Assembly (NCBI RefSeq): GCF_009766105.1
Contig: NZ_LMUH01000006.1
Span: 124,001-188,000 of the forward strand
Direction of reading: 5' to 3'
Length of the DNA stretch: 64,000 nt
From: Granulicella sp. S156
GTDB lineage: Bacteria > Acidobacteriota > Terriglobia > Terriglobales > Acidobacteriaceae
In this document: positions 37,312-45,903 of the stretch, one piece after another
Layout: each line of letters starts with the position of its first letter
Position numbering within the stretch: position 1 is the stretch's first letter
Notes under the pieces: model-generated
Told to the model about the DNA's origin: nothing
The model's database searches: none
Seen by the model: only the letters and a program-made list of their open reading frames with translations
Program-made: the position numbers and the translations under genes

Positions 37312-37764
37312 GTGGTCGAGACCGTTGCTGCAATTCTCGAACGCTCGGTCCAGAGTGCAATAAAAGCATGGTTCAAGCGTATCCAGACGGATGAGAAGGC
37401 GATGTCAATATTGTTGAGCTACGAACAACGTTCTGGCCCTCTACCCCAGGTTTTCCGCGACGTAGTATCTCGCCTTCTCTCTTCTAAACCGATTGGCAGC
37501 AAGGAGCTGGTATCCGCAGCCGCTGTGCAGCATGGGCTTGAACGACGCAAGCAGAAGTACACTTCCGCGATGATGGTGGAGGATTCGCGGATGTTACAAG
37601 TAACTATCTTTGATACGTTGCAGCACAATCTGGCTAGCATCAACTTCAGCGTGTCGCTCATTGGCGTTATGACGATTGCAGACGAGATCGATTCACAACT
37701 CAGTCAGGCGATGACAAGCTACATAACACAATCAGTGAGCGATGCTCTGCCCGTGGAGGCATAG
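37312..37764 (+). CDS. RsbRD N-terminal-domain-like protein, possibly a fragment
   Basis: The frame is open from 37285 (TTG); a GTG at 37312 is the likelier start but neither has a ribosome site. About 150 residues, all-helical: AILERSVQSAIKAWFKRIQ, LPQVFRDVVSRLLSS, QHGLERRKQKYTSAMMVEDS and MLQVTIFDTLQHNL. This pattern resembles the RsbRD_N (stressosome RsbR / histidine kinase N-terminal) globin-like sensory domain. No output domain follows. It may be a stand-alone sensor, or the beginning of a broken gene next to the VirD4 scrap. Confidence 0.5.
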   Translation: MVETVAAILERSVQSAIKAWFKRIQTDEKAMSILLSYEQRSGPLPQVFRDVVSRLLSSKPIGSKELVSAAAVQHGLERRKQKYTSAMMVEDSRMLQVTIFDTLQHNLASINFSVSLIGVMTIADEIDSQLSQAMTSYITQSVSDALPVEA

Positions 37765-37835
37765 GAACTTACCTATCAGTCAGGCATTGTTACTGGAACC
37801 AGAGCTGAGTCAGCGGAACGCATCCTGCGCTGACT

Positions 37836-38465
37836 TCACGCGTCTAGAAATCCACGCTTCATTGCAATCATCACTGCGTGAGTTCTATCGTTCGCACAAA
37901 GCTTAGCCAGAACGCTCTTGATGTGACCCTTTACCGTTTCCTCAGAGATAGCGAGCTTGTCTGCGACAATTTTGTTAGAACACCCGGCAGCCACGACCCG
38001 GAGAACTTCTGTCTCACGGGCCGAAAGGGCATCAGCACCAATGTGCTCGGCGATCTCATCGGCAATCTCCCTTGGGATTCTGCGCTGTCCTGCGTGGACG
38101 CCACGTATCGTGTCGATGAGTTCCGTTCGGAGCATGCTCTTAAGTAGGTATCCCACCGCGCCTGCCTCGAGAGCGCGCGTCGCCTGCACATCGCCAGAGT
38201 AGGTGGTGAGGACGACGATGCGAGCGCGAGGGAACTCTTTGCGGATGGCAAGAATCGCTTCAATACCGTTCATCTGCGGCATCTGCAAATCCATGAGCGT
38301 AACGTCTGGTCGCTGTTGCCGGAATTTAGCGACAGCCTCCCTCCCGTTTGTAGCCTCACCTACGAGCTCCATATCCCTCTCGGCCTGGAGCGCGAAAGCA
38401 ATACCATCCCTGACGAGCGGATGATCGTCGACACAGAGAACCCTTATGCGATCGGATTTGTTCAC
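37836..38465 (-). CDS. NarL/LuxR-type response regulator
   Basis: 209 residues from a GTG at 38463-38465, selected because AGGAGG lies 6 bases upstream; a longer frame to 38528 has no support. The receiver domain has the acidic pair in VLCVDDHPLVRDG, phosphoacceptor Asp59 (VTLMDLQMPQMNG), Thr in VVLTTYSG and Lys in GYLLKS. The LuxR helix-turn-helix is LSARETEVLRVVAAGCSNKIVADKLAISEETVKGHI. Divergent from the DoxX-like gene and the HisKA_3 kinase at 39064, its likely partner. Confidence 0.95.
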   Translation of the reverse strand: MNKSDRIRVLCVDDHPLVRDGIAFALQAERDMELVGEATNGREAVAKFRQQRPDVTLMDLQMPQMNGIEAILAIRKEFPRARIVVLTTYSGDVQATRALEAGAVGYLLKSMLRTELIDTIRGVHAGQRRIPREIADEIAEHIGADALSARETEVLRVVAAGCSNKIVADKLAISEETVKGHIKSVLAKLCANDRTHAVMIAMKRGFLDA

Positions 38466-38606
38466 AAAGCGCCTCCTGCAGAGTTCAGCCGCAGATACAG
38501 CGAGAAAAGTTCGCGAGAAGCCAGCCAAGATTTTGGGAGTGATGCTGAATCATCCGCCAAGATATCACGATTCCTCTCGGAAGGACCCCCTCATAAGGGT
38601 TACTCT

Positions 38607-39035
38607 ATGACGGTCTTCCTGCGGGTAGCCATTCTTGATCTTCGGCCTTACTGTACAGAGGTGCAAAGGCTCTGCAGCTCATATCCAAGTGGTATTCCAG
38701 GGATCGCCCTGGTCTTGCTTCGATTGTCCGTGGCAGTCCTGTTGTTCGCCGGAGGCGATTCGCGCTCGTCTCTTGTCAGGTCAAGCCCATTATTTTTCTT
38801 CAGCTTAGCCGTAGCTGTCGCCCTTTGTGCAGGGGGCGGTACAAAACTGGCGGCATTCCTTGCGCTGGTTGTGCAGGCACTTCTCCTGGTTCGTTCGCCG
38901 CAGGAAAACATCGTGTTGAGCGCCATCTTCATGACGCAGAGCCTTTCAGCCGCAATGCTTGGAGGTGGTTACTACTCCATTGATGGTTTTGTGTATGGAC
39001 GGAAACGAGTTATCTTCCCGCCTTCTCATAGGTGA
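38607..39035 (+). CDS. DoxX-like small membrane protein
   Basis: 142 residues from the ATG at 38607, with AAGGG 7 bases upstream; the open frame runs back over the regulator gene but without a site. Four hydrophobic segments (IALVLLRLSVAVLLFAGG, FFFSLAVAVALCAGGG, LAAFLALVVQALLLV, VLSAIFMTQSLSAAML) and the ending GGGYYSIDGFVYGRKRVIFPP, where SID-x-R/G-x-x-GR-x-R-x-x-x-PP is typical of acidobacterial DoxX-like proteins. Often found next to NarL-type two-component genes in this phylum. Function unknown. Confidence 0.72.
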   Translation: MTVFLRVAILDLRPYCTEVQRLCSSYPSGIPGIALVLLRLSVAVLLFAGGDSRSSLVRSSPLFFFSLAVAVALCAGGGTKLAAFLALVVQALLLVRSPQENIVLSAIFMTQSLSAAMLGGGYYSIDGFVYGRKRVIFPPSHR

Positions 39036-39063
39036 AACAGACGCCATGTGGGTAAATTAGGGT

Positions 39064-42000
39064 ATGTTGTTATCGCGCCGTTTCCTGCATGTGATCTTCG
39101 GACTGCTTCTTGTGAGCGGTGGAGCGATCACCTGCCGGGCAGACGAGTACCCCCCTATCAGCGAGTTTCAGCACACTGCCTGGAGTGCCAGGGAGGGAGC
39201 ACCGGCTATCGCAACGTGTTTTGCGCAGACTCCAGATGGGTATCTTTGGATTGCATCGCCGATTGGCCTCTATCGTTTTGATGGGGTGCAGTTTGAGAAG
39301 TTTCAAACCGCGCACGGTGAGCATCTCCTTGATATCAGTATCTCGACACTCTTTGTCGCAAAAGATGGGGGTCTTTGGATCGGTTATACCCATGGAGGAG
39401 CGAGCCTGCTCAAGGACGATCGCCTGACCAACTTCGTTGAAGCGGAAGGCCTGGCGGCGAACGTCAAGGTATTTCATTTCGCGGAAGACAGAGATGGACG
39501 AATGTGGGCTGCAACTAGAGGCGGTCTATTTCGTCTCGAAGACGAGCGCTGGAGGAAAGTGGGGTACGATTCCGGCTATGCCGAATCTTTGGCGCAGGAG
39601 GTGGCGATCGATGAAGATGGAACGCTCTGGGTGCTTACAAGTCAGAATGTTGTCTATCTGCCGCGAGGCGCTTCGAAATTCAAGATAGCGGAGCCGCAAG
39701 TTGCCGGGTTCGGCTTTGTCTATCGATATGGTGGAACCATTTGGATGACGCGCTCAAATCGGCGCAAAACCATGGGATATCAAACGCCAGAGTACACTCC
39801 CTATCTGAACGGATCTGTTGTGGGACATGATGCCCCCGGATATTTCGTGGATCAGTCGGGCGGTCTTTGGGTTGAAAACACGGGCGATGGACTTTATCGG
39901 GTCACCGACGCATCACGCGTGTCAAACAGCGATGGAGTTCCGCCTACCAGTGGCGTCGAGGAGTTTTCGAGTAGAGACGGACTGAGTGGAAACGAGATCT
40001 TTAGTGTCTTTGAGGACCGGGAAAAGAATGTTTGGATAGGTACGCAAAACGGCATTGACCGGTTTACTCCAAGCAAGTTTGTATCGGTCAAACTGCCCAC
40101 GGGCGCGACCGATCTGGAATTGGCCCCTGGAGATCGTGGGTCAGTCGTCGTCACAACCTTCCACGGTTCAGCGATCACGATTGATGCTGATGGAAAGACC
40201 GGGAATAGGATAGGTGCTGGTGGGAGCGTCAGTTCCATGTATCGCGATCCAAAGGGGGCTCTTTGGTTGAGCACCCCACATGGATTATCACGGGCCATCG
40301 TAGGTCGATCAGAGCAGATTGCTCTTCCTGATTTCCATCGCCGGCGAGGGATCGACAACGTACTTGCCATGACGATGGACAAAGGAGGCGCACTATGGGT
40401 TTCTATAGATGGAGAAGGGATCTTTCGTCTGTCGGGCGGGACCTGGACCCAGATCAAGACACCCTTCATTTCATCGAAGACCGCCGCACTGTGTGCGTTC
40501 ACCGATAGCGTCGGAGCCATCTGGCTGGGCTATCCCGATGACCTCATTGTTGAATTCAGCGGGAAAGCAATGAGAGACTTCACGCATTCGTCTGGCCTGG
40601 AACTCGGAAACATCAAGACTCTGACAGAAGAAGCAGGGACTCTATGGGCTGGCGGGGATACTGGCATAGCGTTTTTCAGGAATCAAATCTTCAATCAAGT
40701 ACAACTGGCAGACCGCAAAGAGCTGCGAGGTGTGTTTGGCCTCGTCTTCGCACGAACCGGGGATCTGTTCATCACGGATCGATCTGGTGTGGGCCGTATT
40801 GCTAGTTCCGAACTCACTAGACCGCCTAGCAGTTCGGAACAACCGGTGACCTATCAGTCGCTCTACCTCGATAGTTCTCCCCCCGGTTTGACTCCGCGTT
40901 CGAGTTCGGTTCAGGCCTCAGATGGCAGGTTATGGTTCGTTTCGTCGAATGGGCTCGCATGGCTCAATCCCTTGCAGTCGTGGAGCAATCCTCCTCCTCC
41001 GCCGGTGCTTATAAAGTCCGTGAACATCGGTGACAGGTCTTTCGAAGCGACCTCCAAGCTGGATTTTCCGCCACGAACCAAGAGCGTACAGATCAGCTAC
41101 ACCGCTCCGACCCTAACCTCTTCGGAGAATGTCCATTTTAAGTACCGGCTCGATGGAAACGATTCAGAATGGCAGGATGCAGGAACGCGAAGAGAAGCTT
41201 TCTACACAAACCTTGCCCCGGGGAACTATGTGTTTCATGTGACCGCCTCTAATAGAGACGGCATTTGGAACGACACGGGGGCGTCCCTGGCCTTCCACAT
41301 TTCGCCAGCATTCAATCAGACGAGAGGTTTTTTTCTCGCCTGCGCGGTGGTCTTTTGCGGATTGATCTATCTTCTCTACCTCTTCAGAATTCGCCAGGTT
41401 CTCTCTCTGCACGAGACCATGGCCGCGGATCGAATGGCGGAGCGAGAGCGTATAGCGCGAGAGTTGCATGACACTCTCTTGCAGGGGGTGCATGGCCTCA
41501 TCTTAAGGTTCGGCGTTCTCACAACGAATTACCCAGAAGGAAATTCGACCCGCGCCGCGTTGGAAGACACCCTTGTTCTCGCAGAGAAGATGCTCATCGA
41601 GGGCCGTCAACGGGTGCGCGATCTTCGTTCCGAGGCGAACTCGGTTGATTTGCCAGAAGCTCTCTCTGAGGCAGGGCATGAAATGGCAAGGAACGCCAAT
41701 CTTCCATTCGTGTTGCAAGTACATGGCACGCCTCGACCTCTACGGCGGATAGTGTCCGAGGAGATATTCAACATTGGGCGGGAGGCGATCAACAATAGTT
41801 TCCTGCACTCACAAGGTTCGAAAGTAGAGGCTGAGCTGGTCTATTCCAAAACCTCCATAACGCTTCAGGTGCGAGATGATGGCCGCGGTCTCGAACCCTC
41901 CGTCCTTAAGTCAGGTCGTACCGTGGATCACTGGGGCCTCCCGGGCATGCGGGAACGCGCTGCTTCTCTCGGCGCAGAATTCCAGATCTATAGCAAAGCA

Positions 42001-42144
42001 GGATTCGGGACCGAGGTGGAGCTCCGTATCGCAGGCCGTATCGCCTTTCAAAAGGGGCAGCCTCTTGGCTATGGAGCACGGATATGGAGAGGTATTCGTC
42101 GTACGATCGCCAGGAGCGGAGCCGCGAAGAGAATGCCTGATTAG
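39064..42144 (+). CDS. Beta-propeller sensor histidine kinase (Reg_prop, Y_Y_Y, HisKA_3)
   Basis: 1026 residues. A signal peptide (residues 1-25) leads to a large periplasmic propeller of about 14 Reg_prop repeats (TPDGYLWIASPIGLYRFDG, DREKNVWIGTQNGIDRF). A Y_Y_Y domain (VQISYTAPTLTSSENVHFKYRLDG), one transmembrane helix (FFLACAVVFCGLIYLLYLF), HisKA_3 with His802 (RIARELHDTLLQG) and HATPase_c (NIGREAINNSF, DDGRGLEP, GLPGMRERAASLG) follow. It resembles sugar-sensing hybrid kinases but lacks a receiver, so the separate regulator at 37836 fits as partner. The ligand is probably a glycan fragment, inferred from the fucosidase and receptors downstream. Confidence 0.94.
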   Translation: MLLSRRFLHVIFGLLLVSGGAITCRADEYPPISEFQHTAWSAREGAPAIATCFAQTPDGYLWIASPIGLYRFDGVQFEKFQTAHGEHLLDISISTLFVAKDGGLWIGYTHGGASLLKDDRLTNFVEAEGLAANVKVFHFAEDRDGRMWAATRGGLFRLEDERWRKVGYDSGYAESLAQEVAIDEDGTLWVLTSQNVVYLPRGASKFKIAEPQVAGFGFVYRYGGTIWMTRSNRRKTMGYQTPEYTPYLNGSVVGHDAPGYFVDQSGGLWVENTGDGLYRVTDASRVSNSDGVPPTSGVEEFSSRDGLSGNEIFSVFEDREKNVWIGTQNGIDRFTPSKFVSVKLPTGATDLELAPGDRGSVVVTTFHGSAITIDADGKTGNRIGAGGSVSSMYRDPKGALWLSTPHGLSRAIVGRSEQIALPDFHRRRGIDNVLAMTMDKGGALWVSIDGEGIFRLSGGTWTQIKTPFISSKTAALCAFTDSVGAIWLGYPDDLIVEFSGKAMRDFTHSSGLELGNIKTLTEEAGTLWAGGDTGIAFFRNQIFNQVQLADRKELRGVFGLVFARTGDLFITDRSGVGRIASSELTRPPSSSEQPVTYQSLYLDSSPPGLTPRSSSVQASDGRLWFVSSNGLAWLNPLQSWSNPPPPPVLIKSVNIGDRSFEATSKLDFPPRTKSVQISYTAPTLTSSENVHFKYRLDGNDSEWQDAGTRREAFYTNLAPGNYVFHVTASNRDGIWNDTGASLAFHISPAFNQTRGFFLACAVVFCGLIYLLYLFRIRQVLSLHETMAADRMAERERIARELHDTLLQGVHGLILRFGVLTTNYPEGNSTRAALEDTLVLAEKMLIEGRQRVRDLRSEANSVDLPEALSEAGHEMARNANLPFVLQVHGTPRPLRRIVSEEIFNIGREAINNSFLHSQGSKVEAELVYSKTSITLQVRDDGRGLEPSVLKSGRTVDHWGLPGMRERAASLGAEFQIYSKAGFGTEVELRIAGRIAFQKGQPLGYGARIWRGIRRTIARSGAAKRMPD

Positions 42145-42188
42145 TTGAGAGGGCTTAAGTCAGACCCGAGCTGGCGGTAGTATACGCT

Positions 42189-42266
42189 CCCTCAAAAGGG
42201 TTATAGGAACACGACCCTATTCAGCATTTACGGGCTTGACCTCATCAGGGACACTCATCGTGTCGA
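42189..42266 (+). promoter_or_regulatory. Conserved upstream block of the first TonB receptor gene
   Basis: CCCTCAAAAGGGTTA (42189-42203) and ACACTCATCGTGTCGA (42251-42266; GACAC/GTGTC dyad) begin 62 bases apart. The same two motifs at the same spacing occur upstream of the receptor gene at 47988 (47669 and 47731). The sequence between them is about half identical. The block ends 84 bases before the GTG start. A related CCCTCATAAGGGTTA at 38588-38602 overlaps the DoxX ribosome site and may be coincidence. Confidence 0.6.
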
Positions 42267-42350
42267 TCTAGTTTTGATCCACGTGAGAGATTCAAAGGAT
42301 CTTTTCCTTGACTCCGTTCCCATCAACGCTTCCTTGTAGAGGTCATAATC

Positions 42351-45300
42351 GTGAGCACTTCGTGTAGCAGGCCCACTTGCGCTAAATTGGCACTCTTCCT
42401 CTCGTTCATTGTGCTGGTGAGCCAGATCTGGAACCCATCTGCATCTGCCCAGCTTTCCTCCGCATCGGTTACGGGAGGAGTCAAGGACGCGAGCGGCGCC
42501 GTCGTGCCAGGCGCGCGGATTGTGCTGAAGAATGCGTCGACGGGCGTGGAGCGCGCGGCGACCTCCAACGACAGTGGGAGCTATAACCTTCCCGCAGTCC
42601 CTCCGGGACCATATACCTTACAAGCGACGAAGACCGGGTTCGCTACGTTTAGCAGCGGTGGCTTCACGCTCGTTGTTAGCCAAACGAGCACCATTGACAT
42701 AACGATGACGGTCGGAGCCGTCAATGAGACCGTCTCAGTGCAAGCGGAAGGACAGACGCTCGAAACCGGCAGCTCCCAGTTGGGCACAGTCATCGGGAGT
42801 AGGGAAGTGACGGACCTGCCTCTGAATGGGCGTAACTTCACTCAATTACTTTCGCTCACGCCCGGCGCCTCGCCGATCAGCGTGGCCCAGAATGGAAGCG
42901 GAGATCGGACGCCCACTACCTTTGGTTCGGCATTCACATTTCCTGCGGTAAATGGGCAGACGAATCGTAGCAACTTTTTCATGGTGGACGGCTTGAACGA
43001 TGAGAACAGCTGGTACAACACCTACACCGTCGCCCCGATTATTGATGCGATTCAAGAGTTCAAGGTCCTTTCTCATCCAGATCAGGCACAATATGGCGGT
43101 GTAACGGGCGGTATCGTCAATGTCGTAACTAAATCTGGGACGCAGCACTTCCATGGCTCTGCCTGGGAGTATTTACGCAACGACTTTTTCGATGCGCGCA
43201 ATCCATTTCTGAGCTCTGTTACGCCGCTTCGACAGAACCAGTTTGGCGGTTCGCTCGGCGGACCGGTGATACTCCCTAAACTGGCAGGACTGCGCAAGAA
43301 CACTTTTTTCTTTGTGGCAGCCGAGGGTTTTCTCTTCAGCCAACCTGCAAATAGCTTTTTTATTGTTCCTACCTCCACAGAACTCAGCGGCGATCTAAGT
43401 GCGGTGCCTACGCAGATCTATGATCCCTCGTCGACTCGACCCGATCCCGCAAACCCTGGCCAATTTCTCCGGACAGCTTATGCAAATAACCAAATTACGC
43501 CCTCAGAGATTGATCCAAGAGCGGTTGCCTATGCAAAGTTGGTTCTGCCGTCCCCGATCTTCATACCCAGTGCGCCGCAATATAACGCTATCAATACAGA
43601 GTCGAACAAGCAGCAGCAAGAAAACTATACCGTCAGGATCGACCATAACTTTGGGGATCACGACTTCGTTTGGTTTCGCTACAGCGCGGAGCGTTTGAAT
43701 GAAACGACGCCAGGAGGCCTTCCCAGCATTACGCAAACCCTCAGTGAGCCAGGTCAGAACTATGGAGCGAGTTGGATGCACGTTTTCGGCCCTTCACTCA
43801 GCCTGCAGGCCCAATTCGCGCGTTCTCACCTTGGTTACGATAGCGAGAGTCGCTTCTCTATCCCAAATGTCATCGGGACATACGGAGCGACTCCCGCGAT
43901 CGCGGGATATGTTGGTGGCATTCAACTGATGCCACAGATAGGTGTCAATGGCTTCTTCAGCGGCGGGGAATCGTCCGCTCCTTCCCCCGATCTCTCGACC
44001 ACCTGGCAGTACAAGAGCGATGTAACGAAGAGCATTGGGAGGCATGTCCTCCAGGCTGGCGGAGAGTGGAACAGCCTGGGGCATACAGAAAAGCAACTCT
44101 ACGGACAGGTTGGATTTGCACCTCAACAGACGGCCGATCCTAACAATCTTGGCACCACGGGAAGCGCCCTCGCCTCCTTCTTGCTCGATGTTCCGGATAA
44201 CGCCTACCGCCGTAACGTGAACATCGCGGAGCGACCGGGCGGCATCATGGGATTCTATGTACAAGATCAGATGCGCGTCACGGAGAAACTAACGGTCAAC
44301 GCTGGGCTTCGCTATGATCGCACCTTCATCCCTGGCTATGGAACGGAGAGTTCAGTCGGAACGCAGGGCAGCATCGAGACCGGAGACATGGACTTCGACA
44401 ATGGCACCTACATCGTCCAACAGCTTCCTCCTTCCTGTGAGGATCGCGGGCACGCCCCATGTATACCGGGAGGTGTTCTGCCAGCGCATGTCGTCGTAAG
44501 TCCTAATAGGCGAATACTGCATGACACGAAGACGAACTTCGGCCCCCGTATCGGTGCAATATACCGTGTCAACCCACGCCTCGTGATTCACGTGGGTTTT
44601 GGGATCATCTTCGATAATTGGGCGGCTGCCATTCAACTCGCGCAGAATTATCAAGGCTCTTGGCCGGATATAGGAACTCAATCCGTTCAGAGCCTCAATC
44701 TGCCTAGCGGCACAAGCCTACTTCCAACAGTGACCGGGCAAAATCCGTTTCTCGGCGCGAGTGCCTCCGATCTACCTGCCAGTACTCCGTTCACTCCGTC
44801 AAATGCGAACTACTACGTAGATCCGAATATCCGGAACCCCTATTCCGAACAATACAACCTCGGAATCGAGCAGCAGTTGACCCAAAATATGAACCTCTCA
44901 CTCAATTATGTGGGGTCGGAATCACATCGTTTGGATGTTGGGACCTACTACAACACAGCCGTCACACCCGGACCCGGAGATCCAAGTGCGAGATCGCTAT
45001 ACCCTTACATGATTGCCAGCAACTATGATCGCTCCATCGGAAAGGGAACGTATAACGCTTTGCAGATTGCTTTGAGCCGGCGCTTTGAAGGTGGCCTCGC
45101 CTATCAAATCTCTTACACCTGGAGTAAATCGATTGATGAAGGATCGTCGGGTTATTTCGGCGTTGAAGGCACTAATGTCCAAAACCCGTACAACATCCGC
45201 GGCGACCGCAGCGTCTCTGCATTCGATCTTCCACAACAGTTCACCGCAAACGTCAACTACGAGGCGCCGGTCGGCCGTGGCAAGCGCTTTTCGACGGGCA

Positions 45301-45767
45301 ACAGATTGGCGGATTATGCACTCGGCGGCTGGCAGGGGAATGCTATCTTCAGCGCGCACTCTGGCCAAAATTTCAGTCTCAATCTTGATCCGGATATCGC
45401 CAACATTGGGAATGAAGGATACGAAAGGCCGAACCTTGTCGGCAACCCGAAACCGGCACATCAGTCAAAAGACGAGTGGTTCAACACTGCTGCTTTCGTC
45501 GCCCCCGTCCAGTACACCTATGGAAACGTTGGGCGAAATTCTCTGCGTCAGCAGGGTTTCTGGAACCTTGACCTCTCTGTTTTCCGGCAATTTCCTGTTT
45601 ATAGGTCGGCACGCTTTGAACTCAGAGGGGAAGCGTTCAACGCAACCAACAGTGTCATCTTGGGTACACCCGGAACCGATCTTTCTACCCCTTCGACCTT
45701 CGGAGTGATCTCCAGTACTGCCAATGATGCTCGCAAGCTTCAAATCGCTGCAAAGATCATCTTTTGA
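42351..45767 (+). CDS. TonB-dependent receptor, Oar-like with CarboxypepD_reg domain
   Basis: 1138 residues from a GTG with AGAGGT 7 bases upstream. Signal peptide, then a carboxypeptidase regulatory-like domain (SVTGGVKDASGAVVPGARIVLKN to GPYTLQATKTGFATF), a plug with LPLNGRNFTQLLSLTPG and a long barrel (GTQHFHGSAWEYLRNDFFDARNPF, TVRIDHNFG, VNAGLRYD) ending in an aromatic residue (KIIF). These outer-membrane receptors take up large ligands with TonB energy; in Acidobacteria many are thought to import glycans. Followed by a fucosidase 136 bases on. Confidence 0.94.
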   Translation: MSTSCSRPTCAKLALFLSFIVLVSQIWNPSASAQLSSASVTGGVKDASGAVVPGARIVLKNASTGVERAATSNDSGSYNLPAVPPGPYTLQATKTGFATFSSGGFTLVVSQTSTIDITMTVGAVNETVSVQAEGQTLETGSSQLGTVIGSREVTDLPLNGRNFTQLLSLTPGASPISVAQNGSGDRTPTTFGSAFTFPAVNGQTNRSNFFMVDGLNDENSWYNTYTVAPIIDAIQEFKVLSHPDQAQYGGVTGGIVNVVTKSGTQHFHGSAWEYLRNDFFDARNPFLSSVTPLRQNQFGGSLGGPVILPKLAGLRKNTFFFVAAEGFLFSQPANSFFIVPTSTELSGDLSAVPTQIYDPSSTRPDPANPGQFLRTAYANNQITPSEIDPRAVAYAKLVLPSPIFIPSAPQYNAINTESNKQQQENYTVRIDHNFGDHDFVWFRYSAERLNETTPGGLPSITQTLSEPGQNYGASWMHVFGPSLSLQAQFARSHLGYDSESRFSIPNVIGTYGATPAIAGYVGGIQLMPQIGVNGFFSGGESSAPSPDLSTTWQYKSDVTKSIGRHVLQAGGEWNSLGHTEKQLYGQVGFAPQQTADPNNLGTTGSALASFLLDVPDNAYRRNVNIAERPGGIMGFYVQDQMRVTEKLTVNAGLRYDRTFIPGYGTESSVGTQGSIETGDMDFDNGTYIVQQLPPSCEDRGHAPCIPGGVLPAHVVVSPNRRILHDTKTNFGPRIGAIYRVNPRLVIHVGFGIIFDNWAAAIQLAQNYQGSWPDIGTQSVQSLNLPSGTSLLPTVTGQNPFLGASASDLPASTPFTPSNANYYVDPNIRNPYSEQYNLGIEQQLTQNMNLSLNYVGSESHRLDVGTYYNTAVTPGPGDPSARSLYPYMIASNYDRSIGKGTYNALQIALSRRFEGGLAYQISYTWSKSIDEGSSGYFGVEGTNVQNPYNIRGDRSVSAFDLPQQFTANVNYEAPVGRGKRFSTGNRLADYALGGWQGNAIFSAHSGQNFSLNLDPDIANIGNEGYERPNLVGNPKPAHQSKDEWFNTAAFVAPVQYTYGNVGRNSLRQQGFWNLDLSVFRQFPVYRSARFELRGEAFNATNSVILGTPGTDLSTPSTFGVISSTANDARKLQIAAKIIF

Positions 45768-45903
45768 AGTGAACGCCAGTGCCGCTTGACTGACAGATCG
45801 CCTCGGGTCGCTCTATCGTGATTCGGCTAGCGCCGCAATGGCAGACGTTCTTTGCTAACAGTAATGCATAACGGGACGGCCCCTTTGCCGCAAGGAGAAT
45901 TGA

